Assembly: GCF_017876155.1 (NCBI RefSeq)
Contig: NZ_JAGINP010000007.1
Span: 124,001 to 188,000, forward strand
Direction: 5' to 3'
DNA from: Azospirillum rugosum
GTDB taxonomy: Bacteria > Pseudomonadota > Alphaproteobacteria > Azospirillales > Azospirillaceae
DNA: 64,000 bases
Both the position numbers and the translations under genes were made by a program. Below are positions 26,960 through 36,141 of this stretch, piece by piece. Numbering within the stretch: position 1 is the stretch's first letter; each line of letters begins with the position of its first letter. The notes under the pieces are model-generated. The model was not told the origin of the DNA. It was given only the letters and a program-made list of their open reading frames with translations, and made no database searches.

Positions 26960-28891
26960 ATGTTCAACGACAACGCAAGCATAACCTTGCGGGTTCGGCC
27001 ATCGGGGCCGTCCGCCCGGACTGTCGATGACGCGGTGGCGGACGCCACGGACGCCCTGATCGGCCTGCAGAACCCCGACGGCCATTGGGTCTTCGAGCTG
27101 GAAGCCGACGCGACCATCCCCTCCGAATACCTGCTGCTGATGCACATCCTGGACGAGATCGATCCCGATCTCGAAGCGGAGATCGCCGCCTTCCTGCGCG
27201 CCGGGCAGGGACGGGACGGCGGCTGGCCGCTGTTCCAGGGCGGCGCCATGGACATCAGCTGCACCGTCAAGGCCTATTTCGCCCTGAAGGCGGCGGGCGA
27301 TTCTCTTGACGCACCGCACATGGTCCGCGCGCGGGAGGCCATCCTGGCGCAGGGCGGGGCCGCCCGCGTCAACGTCTTCACCCGCATCCTGCTGGCGCAG
27401 TTCGGCGAGGTGCCCTGGCGGGCCGTGCCGGCCATGCCGGTGGAGATCATGAACCTGCCGGACTGGTCGCCCTTCCACATCGGGCGGATTTCCTACTGGT
27501 CGCGCACGGTGGTCGTGCCGCTGCTGGTGGTGATGGCGCACCGGCTGCGCGCCCGCAACCCGCGGGGCGTGACCATCCGCGAGCTGTTCCTGGTCCCGCC
27601 GGAGCAGGTGCGCGATTGGAACAGCAACCTGTCGCGCAGCGCCTGGGGCACCTTCTTCCGCGCCATGGACACGGCCCTGCACGCGGTCCAGTCGCGCTTT
27701 CCCGCCAAGGCGCGCCGGCAGGCGATCGAGCGCGCCGTCGCCTTCGTGACGGAGCGGCTGAACGGTGAGGACGGGCTGGGCGCCATCTTCCCGGCGATGG
27801 TCAACGCCACGCTGATGTACCATTGCCTGGGCTATTCCCCCGATCACCCCGCGGCGGTCACGGCGCGCGAGTCCCTGAAGAAGCTGCTGGTGCGCAAGCC
27901 CGGCCGCACCTACGCCCAGCCCTGCCTGTCGCCGGTGTGGGACACCGCGATCATCTGCAACGCCCTGCTGGAGGCCGGCGGCCCGGCCGCCATCGACGCG
28001 GCGCGGCGCGGGGCCGACTGGCTGGTCGACCGGCAGATCCTGGACGTCGAGGGCGACTGGATCTGGAAGCGCCCGGGGCTGGAACCCGGCGGCTGGGCCT
28101 TCCAGTACAACAACGCCCATTACCCGGACACCGACGACACCGCGATGGTCGTCATCGCGATGCAGCGGCTGGACGCGGTCCGCTACGCGGAGCCGATCCG
28201 CCGCGCCCGCAACTGGATCGTCGGGATGCAGAGCCGCAACGGCGGCTGGGGCGCCTTCGACGTCGACAACCAGCACGAGTTCCTGAACCACATCCCCTTC
28301 GCCGACCACGGCGCTCTGCTCGATCCGCCGACCTCCGACGTCACGGCGCGCTGCGTGTGGATGCTGACCCGGCTGGGCGAGGGGCGCGACACCGTGCCGA
28401 CCCGCCGTGGCCTGACCTTCCTGGAGCGCGAGCAGGAGAAGGACGGCTCCTGGTTCGGGCGCTGGGGCACCAACTACATCTACGGCAGCTGGTCGGTGCT
28501 GGAGGCGTTGAGCGCCGCCGGCTATTCCCGCTCCGCGCCGGAAATGGCGCGCGCCGCCAACTGGCTGCTCGCCCACCAGCGCGCCGACGGCGGCTGGGGC
28601 GAGGACGGCGCCTCCTACTGGCCCGGACAGCCGCACGGCGAGGGGCCGGTCTCCACGGCCTCGCAGACCGCCTGGGCGCTTCTGGGGCTGATGGCGGCCG
28701 GGCGCGTCGACGACCCGGCGGTCGAGCGCGGCATCGAGTTCCTGATCGGGAACCGCAACTCCGACGGCCTGTGGACCGAGGAGCCCTTCACCGCCGTGGG
28801 CTTCCCGCGCGTGTTCTATCTGAAGTACCATGGCTACGCCGCCAGCTTCCCCCTGTGGGCGCTCGCCCGGTACCGGTCGCTGAAGGGGTGA
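26960..28891 (+). CDS. shc: Squalene-hopene cyclase
   Basis: 643 residues from ATG 26960; an in-frame TTG at 26864 adds 32 poorly conserved residues. The catalytic motif DTDDTA is at about 390-395. QW-type repeats recur, e.g. NPDGHWVFELEADAT, GRDGGWPLF, SRNGGWGAFDVDN, RADGGWGEDGASYW and NSDGLWTEEPFTAVGFPR. It cyclises squalene to hopene at the cytoplasmic membrane, the committed step to hopanoids. hpnG follows after a palindromic repeat, and hpnH and ispH lie opposite. Confidence 0.96.
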   Translation: MFNDNASITLRVRPSGPSARTVDDAVADATDALIGLQNPDGHWVFELEADATIPSEYLLLMHILDEIDPDLEAEIAAFLRAGQGRDGGWPLFQGGAMDISCTVKAYFALKAAGDSLDAPHMVRAREAILAQGGAARVNVFTRILLAQFGEVPWRAVPAMPVEIMNLPDWSPFHIGRISYWSRTVVVPLLVVMAHRLRARNPRGVTIRELFLVPPEQVRDWNSNLSRSAWGTFFRAMDTALHAVQSRFPAKARRQAIERAVAFVTERLNGEDGLGAIFPAMVNATLMYHCLGYSPDHPAAVTARESLKKLLVRKPGRTYAQPCLSPVWDTAIICNALLEAGGPAAIDAARRGADWLVDRQILDVEGDWIWKRPGLEPGGWAFQYNNAHYPDTDDTAMVVIAMQRLDAVRYAEPIRRARNWIVGMQSRNGGWGAFDVDNQHEFLNHIPFADHGALLDPPTSDVTARCVWMLTRLGEGRDTVPTRRGLTFLEREQEKDGSWFGRWGTNYIYGSWSVLEALSAAGYSRSAPEMARAANWLLAHQRADGGWGEDGASYWPGQPHGEGPVSTASQTAWALLGLMAAGRVDDPAVERGIEFLIGNRNSDGLWTEEPFTAVGFPRVFYLKYHGYAASFPLWALARYRSLKG

Positions 28892-28920
28892 GGCCCGATA
28901 GGGTGTGAGAGTGCGGGAGT

Positions 28921-29012
28921 TGGGCCCCCACCCTAACCCTCCCCCACTTCGCGGGGGAGGGAACTGACTCCTCCCCCCGTCGAAGATGGGGGGAGGCCGG
29001 GAGGGGGGCCCA
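28921..29012. repeat. Dispersed GGGCCCCC palindromic repeat, family A (copy 1)
   Basis: Imperfect palindrome with inner hairpins: TGGGCCCCCACCCTAACC at the left, CCCCCACTTCGCGGGGG inside the left half, CCCCCCGTCGAAGATGGGGGG inside the right half described by its ends CCCCGTCG and AGATGGGG, and GGGGGGCCCA at the right. Family members lie at 32172, 54887 and 58419. This copy lies after shc and overlaps the apparent ATG (28986) of hpnG, so that start is doubtful. Confidence 0.88.
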
Positions 29013-29735
29013 ACGCGGGAACTTTGCACACCCCACCCACGCCGGAGACACACGCTGACCCCCGCCATCCTCACCGGCATGACCACCGAAGCGCGGATCG
29101 CCCGCCGCACCGGGCTTCCCGTCGCCTGTTCGGGAGCGGACCCCTATGCGGTGGCGCAGCGGCTTCTGGACGAGGGGGCGGCGGGGCTGATCAGCTTCGG
29201 CATCGCCGGGGGGCTCGCCCCGCTGGCCCCGCCGGGAACGCTGGTGGTGGCGACGGCGGTCGCCGGCGACGACATGACCATCCTGGCAAGCGCCGCTTGG
29301 CGCCGGGCGCTGCTGAACGCCCTCCCGCAGGCGCGCGCGGGCGCGATCGCGGGCGCTTCGCGGCCCGCGGTCACCATCGAGGACAAGGCCGACCTGTACG
29401 CCCGCACAGGCGCCCTGGCGGTCGATCTGGAAAGCTACGCCGTGGCCCGCGCCTGCCGGGAGCGGGGGCGGCCCTTCGCCGTCCTGCGCGCGGTGGCGGA
29501 CCCCGCCGGGCGCGCGCTGCCTCCGGCGGCCCTGACGGGGCTGGATGGTGATGGGAAGATGGCGCCCGGGGCGGTTCTGGCGCAGGTGCTGCGCGACCCC
29601 GGGCAACTCATCGGGCTGTGCCGGCTCGGGCTTGACCTCGCCCGGGCCATGTCCGCCTTAAACGCGGCTGCCCGCGCGTTTCCGCGGGGGTTCCTCGGCC
29701 TCGATCCGCTCCAAAGCGTCGGCGACGTGGCGTGA
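28986..29735 (+). CDS. hpnG: Hopanoid-associated nucleoside phosphorylase-like protein HpnG
   Basis: Up to 249 residues. The core fits the nucleoside-phosphorylase fold: [20 protein letters not shown], the glycine-rich [39 protein letters not shown] and [14 protein letters not shown]. HpnG cleaves adenine from adenosylhopane to give phosphoribohopane. The ATG at 28986 lies in the repeat; the first conserved residues begin near 29055, where a CTG is in frame, and the next ATG (29079) would cut the first strand. The true start is therefore unsure. The 3' end overlaps hpnH on the other strand by 78 bases. Confidence 0.85.
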   Translation: MGGGREGGPTRELCTPHPRRRHTLTPAILTGMTTEARIARRTGLPVACSGADPYAVAQRLLDEGAAGLISFGIAGGLAPLAPPGTLVVATAVAGDDMTILASAAWRRALLNALPQARAGAIAGASRPAVTIEDKADLYARTGALAVDLESYAVARACRERGRPFAVLRAVADPAGRALPPAALTGLDGDGKMAPGAVLAQVLRDPGQLIGLCRLGLDLARAMSALNAAARAFPRGFLGLDPLQSVGDVA

Positions 29736-30803
29736 GAAGACGTCCTGCGCCGGGCGCTGGCGGTCGAGATTGATCTCCGGCGCCATCGGCCCTGTGGTCC
29801 GCGGGCCGCGCAGGCTGGTGACCAGGGCCTTCAACGGGTTGCTGATGGTGTCTTCCACGGCGGTCGGCTCATAGCCGCTGTGCACCATGCAGTCGGCGCA
29901 CTTCTCGTAATTGCCGGTGCCGTAGGCGTCCCAGTCCGTCTCCTCCATCAGCGCCTTGAAGGACGGGGCGTAGCCCTCGCCCAGCAGGTAGCAGGGGCGC
30001 TGCCAGCCGAAGACGTTGCGCGTCGGGTTGCCCCAGGGCGAGCAGCGGTAGGTCTGGTTCCCGGCCAGGAAGTCGAGGAACAGGGAGGACTGCGAGAAGC
30101 GCCACTTCTTCCCCTTGCCGCGCTGGAAGACGGCGCGGAACAGCTCCTTCGTCTTGCGGCGGTTCAGGAAATGCGCCTGGTCCGGCGCGCGCTCGTAGGC
30201 GTAGCCGGGCGAAACGGTCATGGCATCGACGCCGATCGCCATCACCTCGTCGAAGAAGGCGGCGACGCGGTCCGGGTCGGCGCCGTCGAACAGCGTGGTG
30301 TTGATGTTGACGCGGAAGCCGCGCTCCTTCGCCTTGCGGATCGCCGCGACGGCGCGGTCGTACACGCCGTCCTGGCAGACCGCGTGGTCATGCTCCTCCC
30401 GGCTGCCGTCCAGGTGGACCGACCAGGTGAAGAAGGGGCTGGGCTTGAAGCGGTCGAGCCGCTTTTCCAGCAGCAGGGCGTTGGTGCAGAGGTAGACGAA
30501 CTTGCGCCGCGCGATGATGCCCTCGGTGATCTTGTCGATCTCCGGGTGCAGCAGCGGCTCGCCGCCGGCGATGGACACCACCGGGGCGCCGCACTCGTCC
30601 ACGGACTGCAGGGCCTCTTCGACGGAGAGGCGCTTGCGCAGGATGGGCTCGGGATAGTCGATCTTGCCGCAGCCGGCGCAGGCAAGATTGCAGCGGAACA
30701 ACGGTTCCATCATCAGCACCAGCGGAAACCGCCGGTTGCCGCTCAGGCGCTGGCGCACGACATAGGCGCCGACCAGTGCCGCCTGGATCAAAGGGACCGA
30801 CAT
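29658..30803 (-). CDS. hpnH: Adenosyl-hopene transferase HpnH (radical SAM)
   Basis: 381 residues from ATG 30803. The radical-SAM cluster motif CNLACAGC has cysteines at 38, 42 and 45. [14 protein letters not shown] and [14 protein letters not shown] are further core strands, and a C-terminal SPASM-like region has [12 protein letters not shown]. HpnH joins adenosine to hopene, the first step of extended hopanoid synthesis; HpnG acts next. It follows ispH by four bases in the same direction and converges on hpnG with a 78-base overlap of coding ends. Confidence 0.96.
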   Translation of the reverse strand: MSVPLIQAALVGAYVVRQRLSGNRRFPLVLMMEPLFRCNLACAGCGKIDYPEPILRKRLSVEEALQSVDECGAPVVSIAGGEPLLHPEIDKITEGIIARRKFVYLCTNALLLEKRLDRFKPSPFFTWSVHLDGSREEHDHAVCQDGVYDRAVAAIRKAKERGFRVNINTTLFDGADPDRVAAFFDEVMAIGVDAMTVSPGYAYERAPDQAHFLNRRKTKELFRAVFQRGKGKKWRFSQSSLFLDFLAGNQTYRCSPWGNPTRNVFGWQRPCYLLGEGYAPSFKALMEETDWDAYGTGNYEKCADCMVHSGYEPTAVEDTISNPLKALVTSLRGPRTTGPMAPEINLDRQRPAQDVFSRHVADALERIEAEEPPRKRAGSRV

Positions 30804-30807
30804 TCGT

Positions 30808-31782
30808 TCAAGCTCCCACCGGTGCCGGGGTGTCTGTCTGTTCGGCGGAGGATCCGCCGTGCGCCACTTCGGGCGGCAACCGGAAATGCACGTCTTCCTC
30901 GACGCCGTCAAGGATCGAAAGGTTTATCTTGAAAAGCGACCCGATGCGGTCCACCAGCCCCTGGACGAGGTCGTCGGGCGCCGACGCGCCGGCCGTGATG
31001 CCGACGGCGGAGGCCCCTTCCAGCCAAGCCGGGTCCATCCCGTCGGCGTCGTCGATGCGGTAGGCCTTCGTCCCGGCCGCCTGGGCGATCTCCCACAGCC
31101 GGTTGGAGTTGGAGCTGTTGGCCGAGCCCACCACCAGCAGCACGTCCACCTGGGCCGCAAGGTCGCGCACGGCGCGCTGGCGGTTCTGGGTGGCGTAGCA
31201 GATGTCCTTGGTGTCCGGGCCCTTGATGGCCGGGAAGCGCGCCGTCAGCGCGTCGATGATGGCGCGGGTGTCGTCCACGCTCAGCGTCGTCTGGGTGACG
31301 TAGGCGACCTTCTCCGGGTCCGACACGGACAGCGTCGCCACATCCTCCACCCCCGACACCAGATGCGCCCGCCCGCCTTCCAGGCGGCCAAGGGTGCCTT
31401 CCACCTCCGCGTGGCCGGCGTGGCCGATCAGCACCACCTCGTGCCCGGCGCGGGCGTAGCGGATCGCTTCAAGATGGACCCGGTTGACAAGCGGGCAGGT
31501 CGCGTCGATGACGCGCAGGCCGAGGTCCTTGGCGTCGCGCTCCACGGCCGAGGAGACGCCGTGCGCGCTGAAGATGGTCACGCTGCCGGTCGGGACGTCC
31601 GACAGGTCGTCGACGAAGTGTACGCCTTTGGCGCGAAGCCGGCCGACCACATGTGCGTTATGGACGATTTCGTGCCGAACATAAATCGGTGGGCCGAAAA
31701 GGGCCAAGGCACGTTCCACAATGTCCACGGCGCGTTGCACTCCGGCGCAGAAGCCGCGAGGTTGGGCAAGGATCACCTTCAT
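30808..31782 (-). CDS. ispH: 4-hydroxy-3-methylbut-2-enyl diphosphate reductase IspH
   Basis: 324 residues from ATG 31782. The three [4Fe-4S] cysteines are C12 ([12 protein letters not shown]), C96 (DATCPLVN) and C195 ([11 protein letters not shown]). The active-site motif [11 protein letters not shown] is present. It makes IPP and DMAPP in the last step of the MEP pathway. Its stop is four bases before hpnH, linking isoprenoid precursor supply with hopanoid synthesis. The C-terminal tail ([17 protein letters not shown]) is poorly ordered. The ribosome site is weak. Confidence 0.96.
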   Translation of the reverse strand: MKVILAQPRGFCAGVQRAVDIVERALALFGPPIYVRHEIVHNAHVVGRLRAKGVHFVDDLSDVPTGSVTIFSAHGVSSAVERDAKDLGLRVIDATCPLVNRVHLEAIRYARAGHEVVLIGHAGHAEVEGTLGRLEGGRAHLVSGVEDVATLSVSDPEKVAYVTQTTLSVDDTRAIIDALTARFPAIKGPDTKDICYATQNRQRAVRDLAAQVDVLLVVGSANSSNSNRLWEIAQAAGTKAYRIDDADGMDPAWLEGASAVGITAGASAPDDLVQGLVDRIGSLFKINLSILDGVEEDVHFRLPPEVAHGGSSAEQTDTPAPVGA

Positions 31783-32139
31783 GCGCGTGTCCCGGAAATG
31801 ACGTCGCACGCCAATTTGGTGTGAGGCGGGGCGACCCACAGGTAGATTACTGTATGCTACTTGCCGGAAACTGGAACCCCCCATTTTCGGAGGTCCTGCA
31901 AGGCAATACGCCGTCGCAAGGGCTTCGCGCGGGGCGTGTGTGGGACGGGCGTGCACGCCCGCGGTCATGGGCGGGGCGCTTGGGGCGCACTGGGCGTACG
32001 CCTCGTATAACCGTCAGCTGGAGCGCATTGGCAAGACGTACGAGGTGTACGTACGGCCGCTTCGTCCGTCCTGCGTTGATCCGGCCGCGAGGCTGTTGCG
32101 TTTTCAGCCGATCGAGCGTGCCGCAAGAGTGATGTTGTA
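31783..32139. other. 357-base divergent intergenic region, ispH / ABC exporter
   Basis: This gap separates ispH (minus) from the exporter (plus) and must hold promoters for both. It contains a perfect 14-base palindrome GGGCGTGCACGCCC (31947-31960) and a slightly A/T-richer stretch near GATTACTGTATGCTAC. A 66-codon plus-strand frame (31940-32140) ends right at the exporter ATG but has a GTG start and no ribosome site, so I do not call it. Confidence 0.6.
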
Positions 32140-34101
32140 ATGAGGTCTGAGAACGAGAGCGCCCCCGCACCGGGCCCCCACCCTAACCCTCCCCCATCTT
32201 CGACGGGGGAGGGGACTGCCGCCACCCAACCCTCAAAGCCCTCCCCCGCCGAAGGTGGGGGAGGGTTGGGTGGGGGCCCAGTGCAACCACTCCCCGGACC
32301 CTCTCCCGGCCCCCGCCATGGGCTGTTCCGCCTCTACGCCGCCCTGTGGCGCTTCGCGGAAGGCAGCCGGCACCTTGTCGTGCTGTTCGTGGCGCTGCTG
32401 GTCGGGGCGCAGCTGGCGCGGCTGGCGGTGCCCTATTTCTTCGGGCAGGCGGTCAACGCCTTGCAGGACACCCGCGCCCAGGACATCCGCGCGGCCGGGC
32501 TGGCGCTGCTGCTGATGCTGGCGGCGGGGGTGGCCGGCTGGCTGCTGCACGGGCCGGGCCGCGTGGTGGAGCGCTTCACCGCCCTGAAGATCCGCGAGCG
32601 CTTCTCCGACGCCGTCTACGCCAAGCTGATGCGCCTGCCCATGGGCTGGCACGAGACGCACCATTCCGGGGAGACCATCCAGCGTGTCGGCAAGGCGAAC
32701 CTCGCCCTGTTCGGCTTCGCGCAGAACCAGTGGACCTACCTGCGCAACGCGGTCGGGCTGTTCGGCCCGCTGGTGGCGGTGTTCGCCATCTCGCCCCCGG
32801 TCGGGGCGGTCGCGGTCGCCGCCTACGCGCTGCTGGGCGCCGTGGTCCTGCGGCTCGACCGCACCATGGCGAAGCTGATCGACGACGAGAACGTGGCGGA
32901 GCGGCGCTACACAGCGGAGATGGTGGACAGCCTGGGCAACGTCGGCACCGTGCTGACCCTGCGGCTGGAGGAGGCGACGCGCAGCGCCATGATGGGGCGC
33001 CTGCGCGCGGTCTTCGCCCCCTTGCGCCGCAACATCGTGGTCAACGAGGCCAAGTGGCTGACCATCGAGCTGTTCGGGCAGATCCTGCGCGTCGGGCTGG
33101 TCGCGCTCTACGCCTGGCTGGAATGGCGGTCGGCCGGGGTGGTCATGGTCGGCACCGCGGTCATGGTGTACCAGTATTCCGAGCAGATCGGCGACGTCGT
33201 CGGCTCCTTCGCGACGCAGTGGCAGGACGTGGTGCGCAGCGCCACGGACCTGTCCGGCGCCGACGAAATCTTCGGAGCGCCGGAGCGGCGCGGCTTCGGC
33301 GGCCATGTGCCGGATGGCTGGCGGGAAATCGACGTGGAGGGCCTGCGCTTCCACCACCCGAACCGGCGCAGCGCCGCCCCGACGCTGGACGACCTGTCCA
33401 TCACCCTGCGCCGCGGCGACCGCATCGCGCTGGTGGGGGAGAGCGGGTCGGGCAAAAGCTCCCTCATGCGGGTGCTGAGCGGGCTGTACGAGGCCGGGGC
33501 GGTGCGCTTCTGCATCGACGGCACGCACCATCCGGAGCTGGTGGATCTGCGCTCCGCCGCCACGCTGATCCCGCAGGACCCGGAGATTTTCGAGAACACC
33601 GTGCACCACAACGTCACCATGGGGGTGGAGCACAGCGACGAGGAGGTCCGCCGCGCCTGCGACCTCGCCCGGCTGACGCCCATTGTGGAGGCCATGCCAC
33701 AGGGGTTGGAGACGCGCATCGTGGAGCGCGGCGGCAACCTGTCCGGCGGGCAGAAGCAGCGGCTGGCGCTCGCGCGCGGCATCCTCGCCGCCCGGTCAAG
33801 TTCCATCATCATGCTGGACGAGCCGACGAGCAGCCTCGACCCGGCGACGGAGGCGCAGGTCTACGGCAATCTGATGCGGGAGTTTCCGGACTCCTGCATC
33901 ATCTCCTCCATCCACCGGCTGCATTTGCTGCCGCGCTTCGGGACGGTGGTCTTCATGATGGACGGCCGGATTCTGGACAGCGGGCCGTTGCCCGACCTGA
34001 TCCGCCGCCAGCCGCGTTTCCGCCAACTGTGGGAGCAGGCGACCGCGGAGCGGGACGGAAAACAGGTGGATCAGCGCCCGGCCGGCGCCGCATCGGCTTG
34101 A
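32140..34101 (+). CDS. ABC exporter, fused membrane and ATPase domains, with repeat-derived N-terminus
   Basis: 653 residues from ATG 32140. Residues about 48-340 are a type IV exporter membrane domain with about six helices. The ATPase has Walker A GESGSGKSS (about 433-441), signature LSGGQKQRLALARG, Walker B IIMLDEPTSSLDP and H-loop SSIHRLHLL. Residues 11-47 are coded by a family A palindromic repeat and read as Pro/Gly low complexity (GPHPNPPPSSTGEG). A GTG at 32281, just after the repeat, could be the real start. Neither start has a good ribosome site. Substrate unknown. Confidence 0.88.
   Translation: MRSENESAPAPGPHPNPPPSSTGEGTAATQPSKPSPAEGGGGLGGGPVQPLPGPSPGPRHGLFRLYAALWRFAEGSRHLVVLFVALLVGAQLARLAVPYFFGQAVNALQDTRAQDIRAAGLALLLMLAAGVAGWLLHGPGRVVERFTALKIRERFSDAVYAKLMRLPMGWHETHHSGETIQRVGKANLALFGFAQNQWTYLRNAVGLFGPLVAVFAISPPVGAVAVAAYALLGAVVLRLDRTMAKLIDDENVAERRYTAEMVDSLGNVGTVLTLRLEEATRSAMMGRLRAVFAPLRRNIVVNEAKWLTIELFGQILRVGLVALYAWLEWRSAGVVMVGTAVMVYQYSEQIGDVVGSFATQWQDVVRSATDLSGADEIFGAPERRGFGGHVPDGWREIDVEGLRFHHPNRRSAAPTLDDLSITLRRGDRIALVGESGSGKSSLMRVLSGLYEAGAVRFCIDGTHHPELVDLRSAATLIPQDPEIFENTVHHNVTMGVEHSDEEVRRACDLARLTPIVEAMPQGLETRIVERGGNLSGGQKQRLALARGILAARSSSIIMLDEPTSSLDPATEAQVYGNLMREFPDSCIISSIHRLHLLPRFGTVVFMMDGRILDSGPLPDLIRRQPRFRQLWEQATAERDGKQVDQRPAGAASA
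32172..32280. repeat. Family A palindromic repeat (copy 2) inside a reading frame
   Basis: It starts GGGCCCCCACCCTAACCC, continues CCCCCATCTTCGACGGGGG, and ends GGGTTGGGTGGGGGCCCA. Its left half matches the reverse complement of the right half of the copies at 54887 and 58419, so it is inverted relative to them. It is open in the exporter frame throughout and would add about 36 residues. Confidence 0.88.
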
Positions 34102-34202
34102 CGGCATGGATTGGGGCGTTGTTCATGCGGGCCCGGCATCCCACGTTTTGCTTTCGAACGATATCCGCGCCAATCAGGCCCGCGCCAATCAGGAGAGCCT
34201 TT

Positions 34203-35462
34203 GTGACGATCCAGTTGACCACCCTCGGCAACGGCTTCCGCGTTCTGACCGACCATCTGCCCCATCTCGGCACGATCACCAGCGGCGTCTGGGTCGGGGT
34301 GGGCGCGCGCAACGAGCGCCCGGAGGTGAACGGCATCGCGCACTTCCTGGAGCACATGATCTTCAAGGGCACGGAGAGCCGCGACGCGCTGGCCATCGCG
34401 CTGGAGATCGAGAACCGCGGCGGAGAGTTCAACGCCTACACCGACTACGACGTCACCGCCTACTACACGCAGATGGCGGCCAAGCACGTGGACGTCTCCT
34501 GCGACATCATCGGCGACATCGTGCTGAACTCCGTCTTCCCGCAGGAGGAGGTGGAGAAGGAGCGCGGCGTCGTCATCCAGGAGATCGGCCGCTACGCCGA
34601 CGAGCCGGAGGACGTGGTCTATGAGGCGCTGCGCCGCACCGCCTTCGAGGGGCAGGCGCTCGGCCGCCCGATCCTCGGCCCGCGCGAGAACGTCGCCGGC
34701 TTCGGGCGGGAGCATCTGCTGGACTACGTCGCCCACTACGACCCGCGGCGCATGGTCTACGTCGTCTCCGGCAACGTCGACCACGACACGGTGGTGCGCC
34801 GGGCGGAGGCGCTGTTCGGCCACCTGACGCCGAAGGACACGCCCTTCCATGAGGCGGTCGCCAACAAGGGCGGCGCCGCCCTGCTGCCGCGCGACGCGGA
34901 GCAGGTGCATTTCATGGCCGCCTTCCCCGGCGTCGGGTCGGAGGACAAGTCGAGCTACGCGTTGCGCCACCTCGCCAACATCCTGGGCGGCGGCATGACC
35001 TCCCGCCTGTTCCAGGAGATTCGGGAGAAGCGCGGGCTGGTCTATTCCGTCTACGCCACGCCGATCCAGTACGCGGACGGCGGCGCGCTGGGCTTCTACG
35101 CCGGCACGGGCGTGGAGGAGGTGGCAGAGCTGGTCCCCGTCTTCTACGAGGAACTGCGCAAGGTTCAGGACGGCGTCACCGCGGTGGAGCTGGAGCGGTC
35201 GAAGGAGCAGATGCGTTTCTCCGTCGGCAAGTCGCTGGAATCGACCATGCGCCGCGCCGACCGCTTCGCCCGCACCCTGCTGCGCACCGGGGAGATCCGG
35301 ACCATCGAGCAGATCTTCGAGAGGATCGACGCGGTCACGGTGGAGGACGTCGTCAAGGAAGCCGCCCGCAGCTTCGCCGGCCCGATGGCCGTGTCGGCCG
35401 TCGGCGTGCTCGACAAGCTGCCGTCCTTCGACGACATGCAGGGCATGCTGAAGGCGGCGTGA
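34203..35462 (+). CDS. M16 zinc peptidase (mitochondrial-processing-peptidase-like)
   Basis: 419 residues from GTG 34203, behind AGGAGAG. The inverted zinc motif HFLEH is at 47-51, with a distal glutamate in the EEVEKERGVVIQEI region. The C-terminal half has the family block LANILGGGMTSRLFQEIREK, the R/Y pair region of M16B proteases. It probably degrades or processes peptides in the cytoplasm or periplasm; no signal peptide is seen. In many alphaproteobacteria this gene follows thrC, but here it follows an ABC exporter by 101 bases. Confidence 0.94.
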   Translation: MTIQLTTLGNGFRVLTDHLPHLGTITSGVWVGVGARNERPEVNGIAHFLEHMIFKGTESRDALAIALEIENRGGEFNAYTDYDVTAYYTQMAAKHVDVSCDIIGDIVLNSVFPQEEVEKERGVVIQEIGRYADEPEDVVYEALRRTAFEGQALGRPILGPRENVAGFGREHLLDYVAHYDPRRMVYVVSGNVDHDTVVRRAEALFGHLTPKDTPFHEAVANKGGAALLPRDAEQVHFMAAFPGVGSEDKSSYALRHLANILGGGMTSRLFQEIREKRGLVYSVYATPIQYADGGALGFYAGTGVEEVAELVPVFYEELRKVQDGVTAVELERSKEQMRFSVGKSLESTMRRADRFARTLLRTGEIRTIEQIFERIDAVTVEDVVKEAARSFAGPMAVSAVGVLDKLPSFDDMQGMLKAA

Positions 35463-35474
35463 GGCGCGGCAAAG

Positions 35475-35610
35475 CCCTTCTCCCCTTGTGGGAGAAGGGT
35501 TGGGATGAGGGGTGGTTACGCCCGGCAGGGCGGAATAATCACAGTTCTAACGCCAATATCCGCCGGCGTTTCACCCTCACCCCAACCCCTCTCCCATCAA
35601 GGGAGAGGGG
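35475..35610. repeat. Long palindromic element (family B) with two terminal hairpins; likely bidirectional terminator
   Basis: Left hairpin CCCTTCTCCC (35475-35484), loop CTTGT, GGGAGAAGGG (35490-35499). Right hairpin CCCCTCTCCC (35586-35595), loop ATCAA, GGGAGAGGGG (35601-35610), then CTTCTTTAATT. The two ends are also inverted copies of each other (GGGTTGGGATGAGGGGTG versus CACCCTCACCCCAACCCC). It lies between the ends of converging genes, so it can end transcripts from both sides. A relative is at 62721. Confidence 0.85.
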
Positions 35611-35626
35611 CTTCTTTAATTAGTGA

Positions 35627-35980
35627 TTACCTCACCCGCCGCAGCGTCATCAGGCCGCCGGTCAGCGGGTCCTTCAGGCGGGCGGAGCTGGCATCGATCA
35701 TTTCGATTTCCAGCGTCGGGCCGAAGCTTTCCGGGATCACGGTGACCTCGTTGCCGGACACCGAATACTGCACCGGCGTGTCGATGCCCAGGCCGCGCAT
35801 GCTGGAGCGGCGGAACTCGTAGGTCCCCAGCGCCATGCCGAGGCCGATGGGCGCGGTCAGGGTCCAGCGCCCGATCAGCGGATTGCCGGGGTCATAGGAC
35901 TCGCAGCCGGCGGCGAGCAACAGCAGCCCGGCTGCCAGGGCGGCGCGGATGGGGCGTGTCGTCATGCGGGGAAAACGCAT
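35627..35980 (-). CDS. Small predicted lipoprotein of unknown function
   Basis: 117 residues from ATG 35980; ATG 35965 would also keep the signal. The lipoprotein signal ends in lipobox LAAGC (Cys about 26). The mature part is beta-rich: NPLIGRWTLTAPIGLGMALG, then YEFRRSSMRGLGIDTPVQYS, then EVTVIPESFGP, reminiscent of small lipocalin-like or META-like folds, but no family is recognised. A longer frame upstream to 36097 lacks signal-peptide character. It is divergent from actA across 161 bases. Confidence 0.75.
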   Translation of the reverse strand: MRFPRMTTRPIRAALAAGLLLLAAGCESYDPGNPLIGRWTLTAPIGLGMALGTYEFRRSSMRGLGIDTPVQYSVSGNEVTVIPESFGPTLEIEMIDASSARLKDPLTGGLMTLRRVR

Positions 35981-36141
35981 GGCGGGGCGTTCCGGGTCCC
36001 GGCGCTCCATCGCGGCATCCGACGTAAGTGATTGCCCCATCGGGGCTTTGAAAAACTTCGGCACGACCTTTCCTCCCGTGCGTTGAGGCTCTTGCATTCA
36101 CGCCGTCGCATTCACGCCGTCAGCGGGGTCGGGAAGGGAGC

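Noticed and set aside
26288..29110. Long minus-strand frame opposite cueR and shc
   Set aside because: Antisense of well-supported genes; no recognisable domains and composition typical of shadow frames.
31940..32140. 66-codon plus-strand frame before the ABC exporter
   Set aside because: GTG start with no ribosome site, no recognisable domain, inside a promoter-containing gap.
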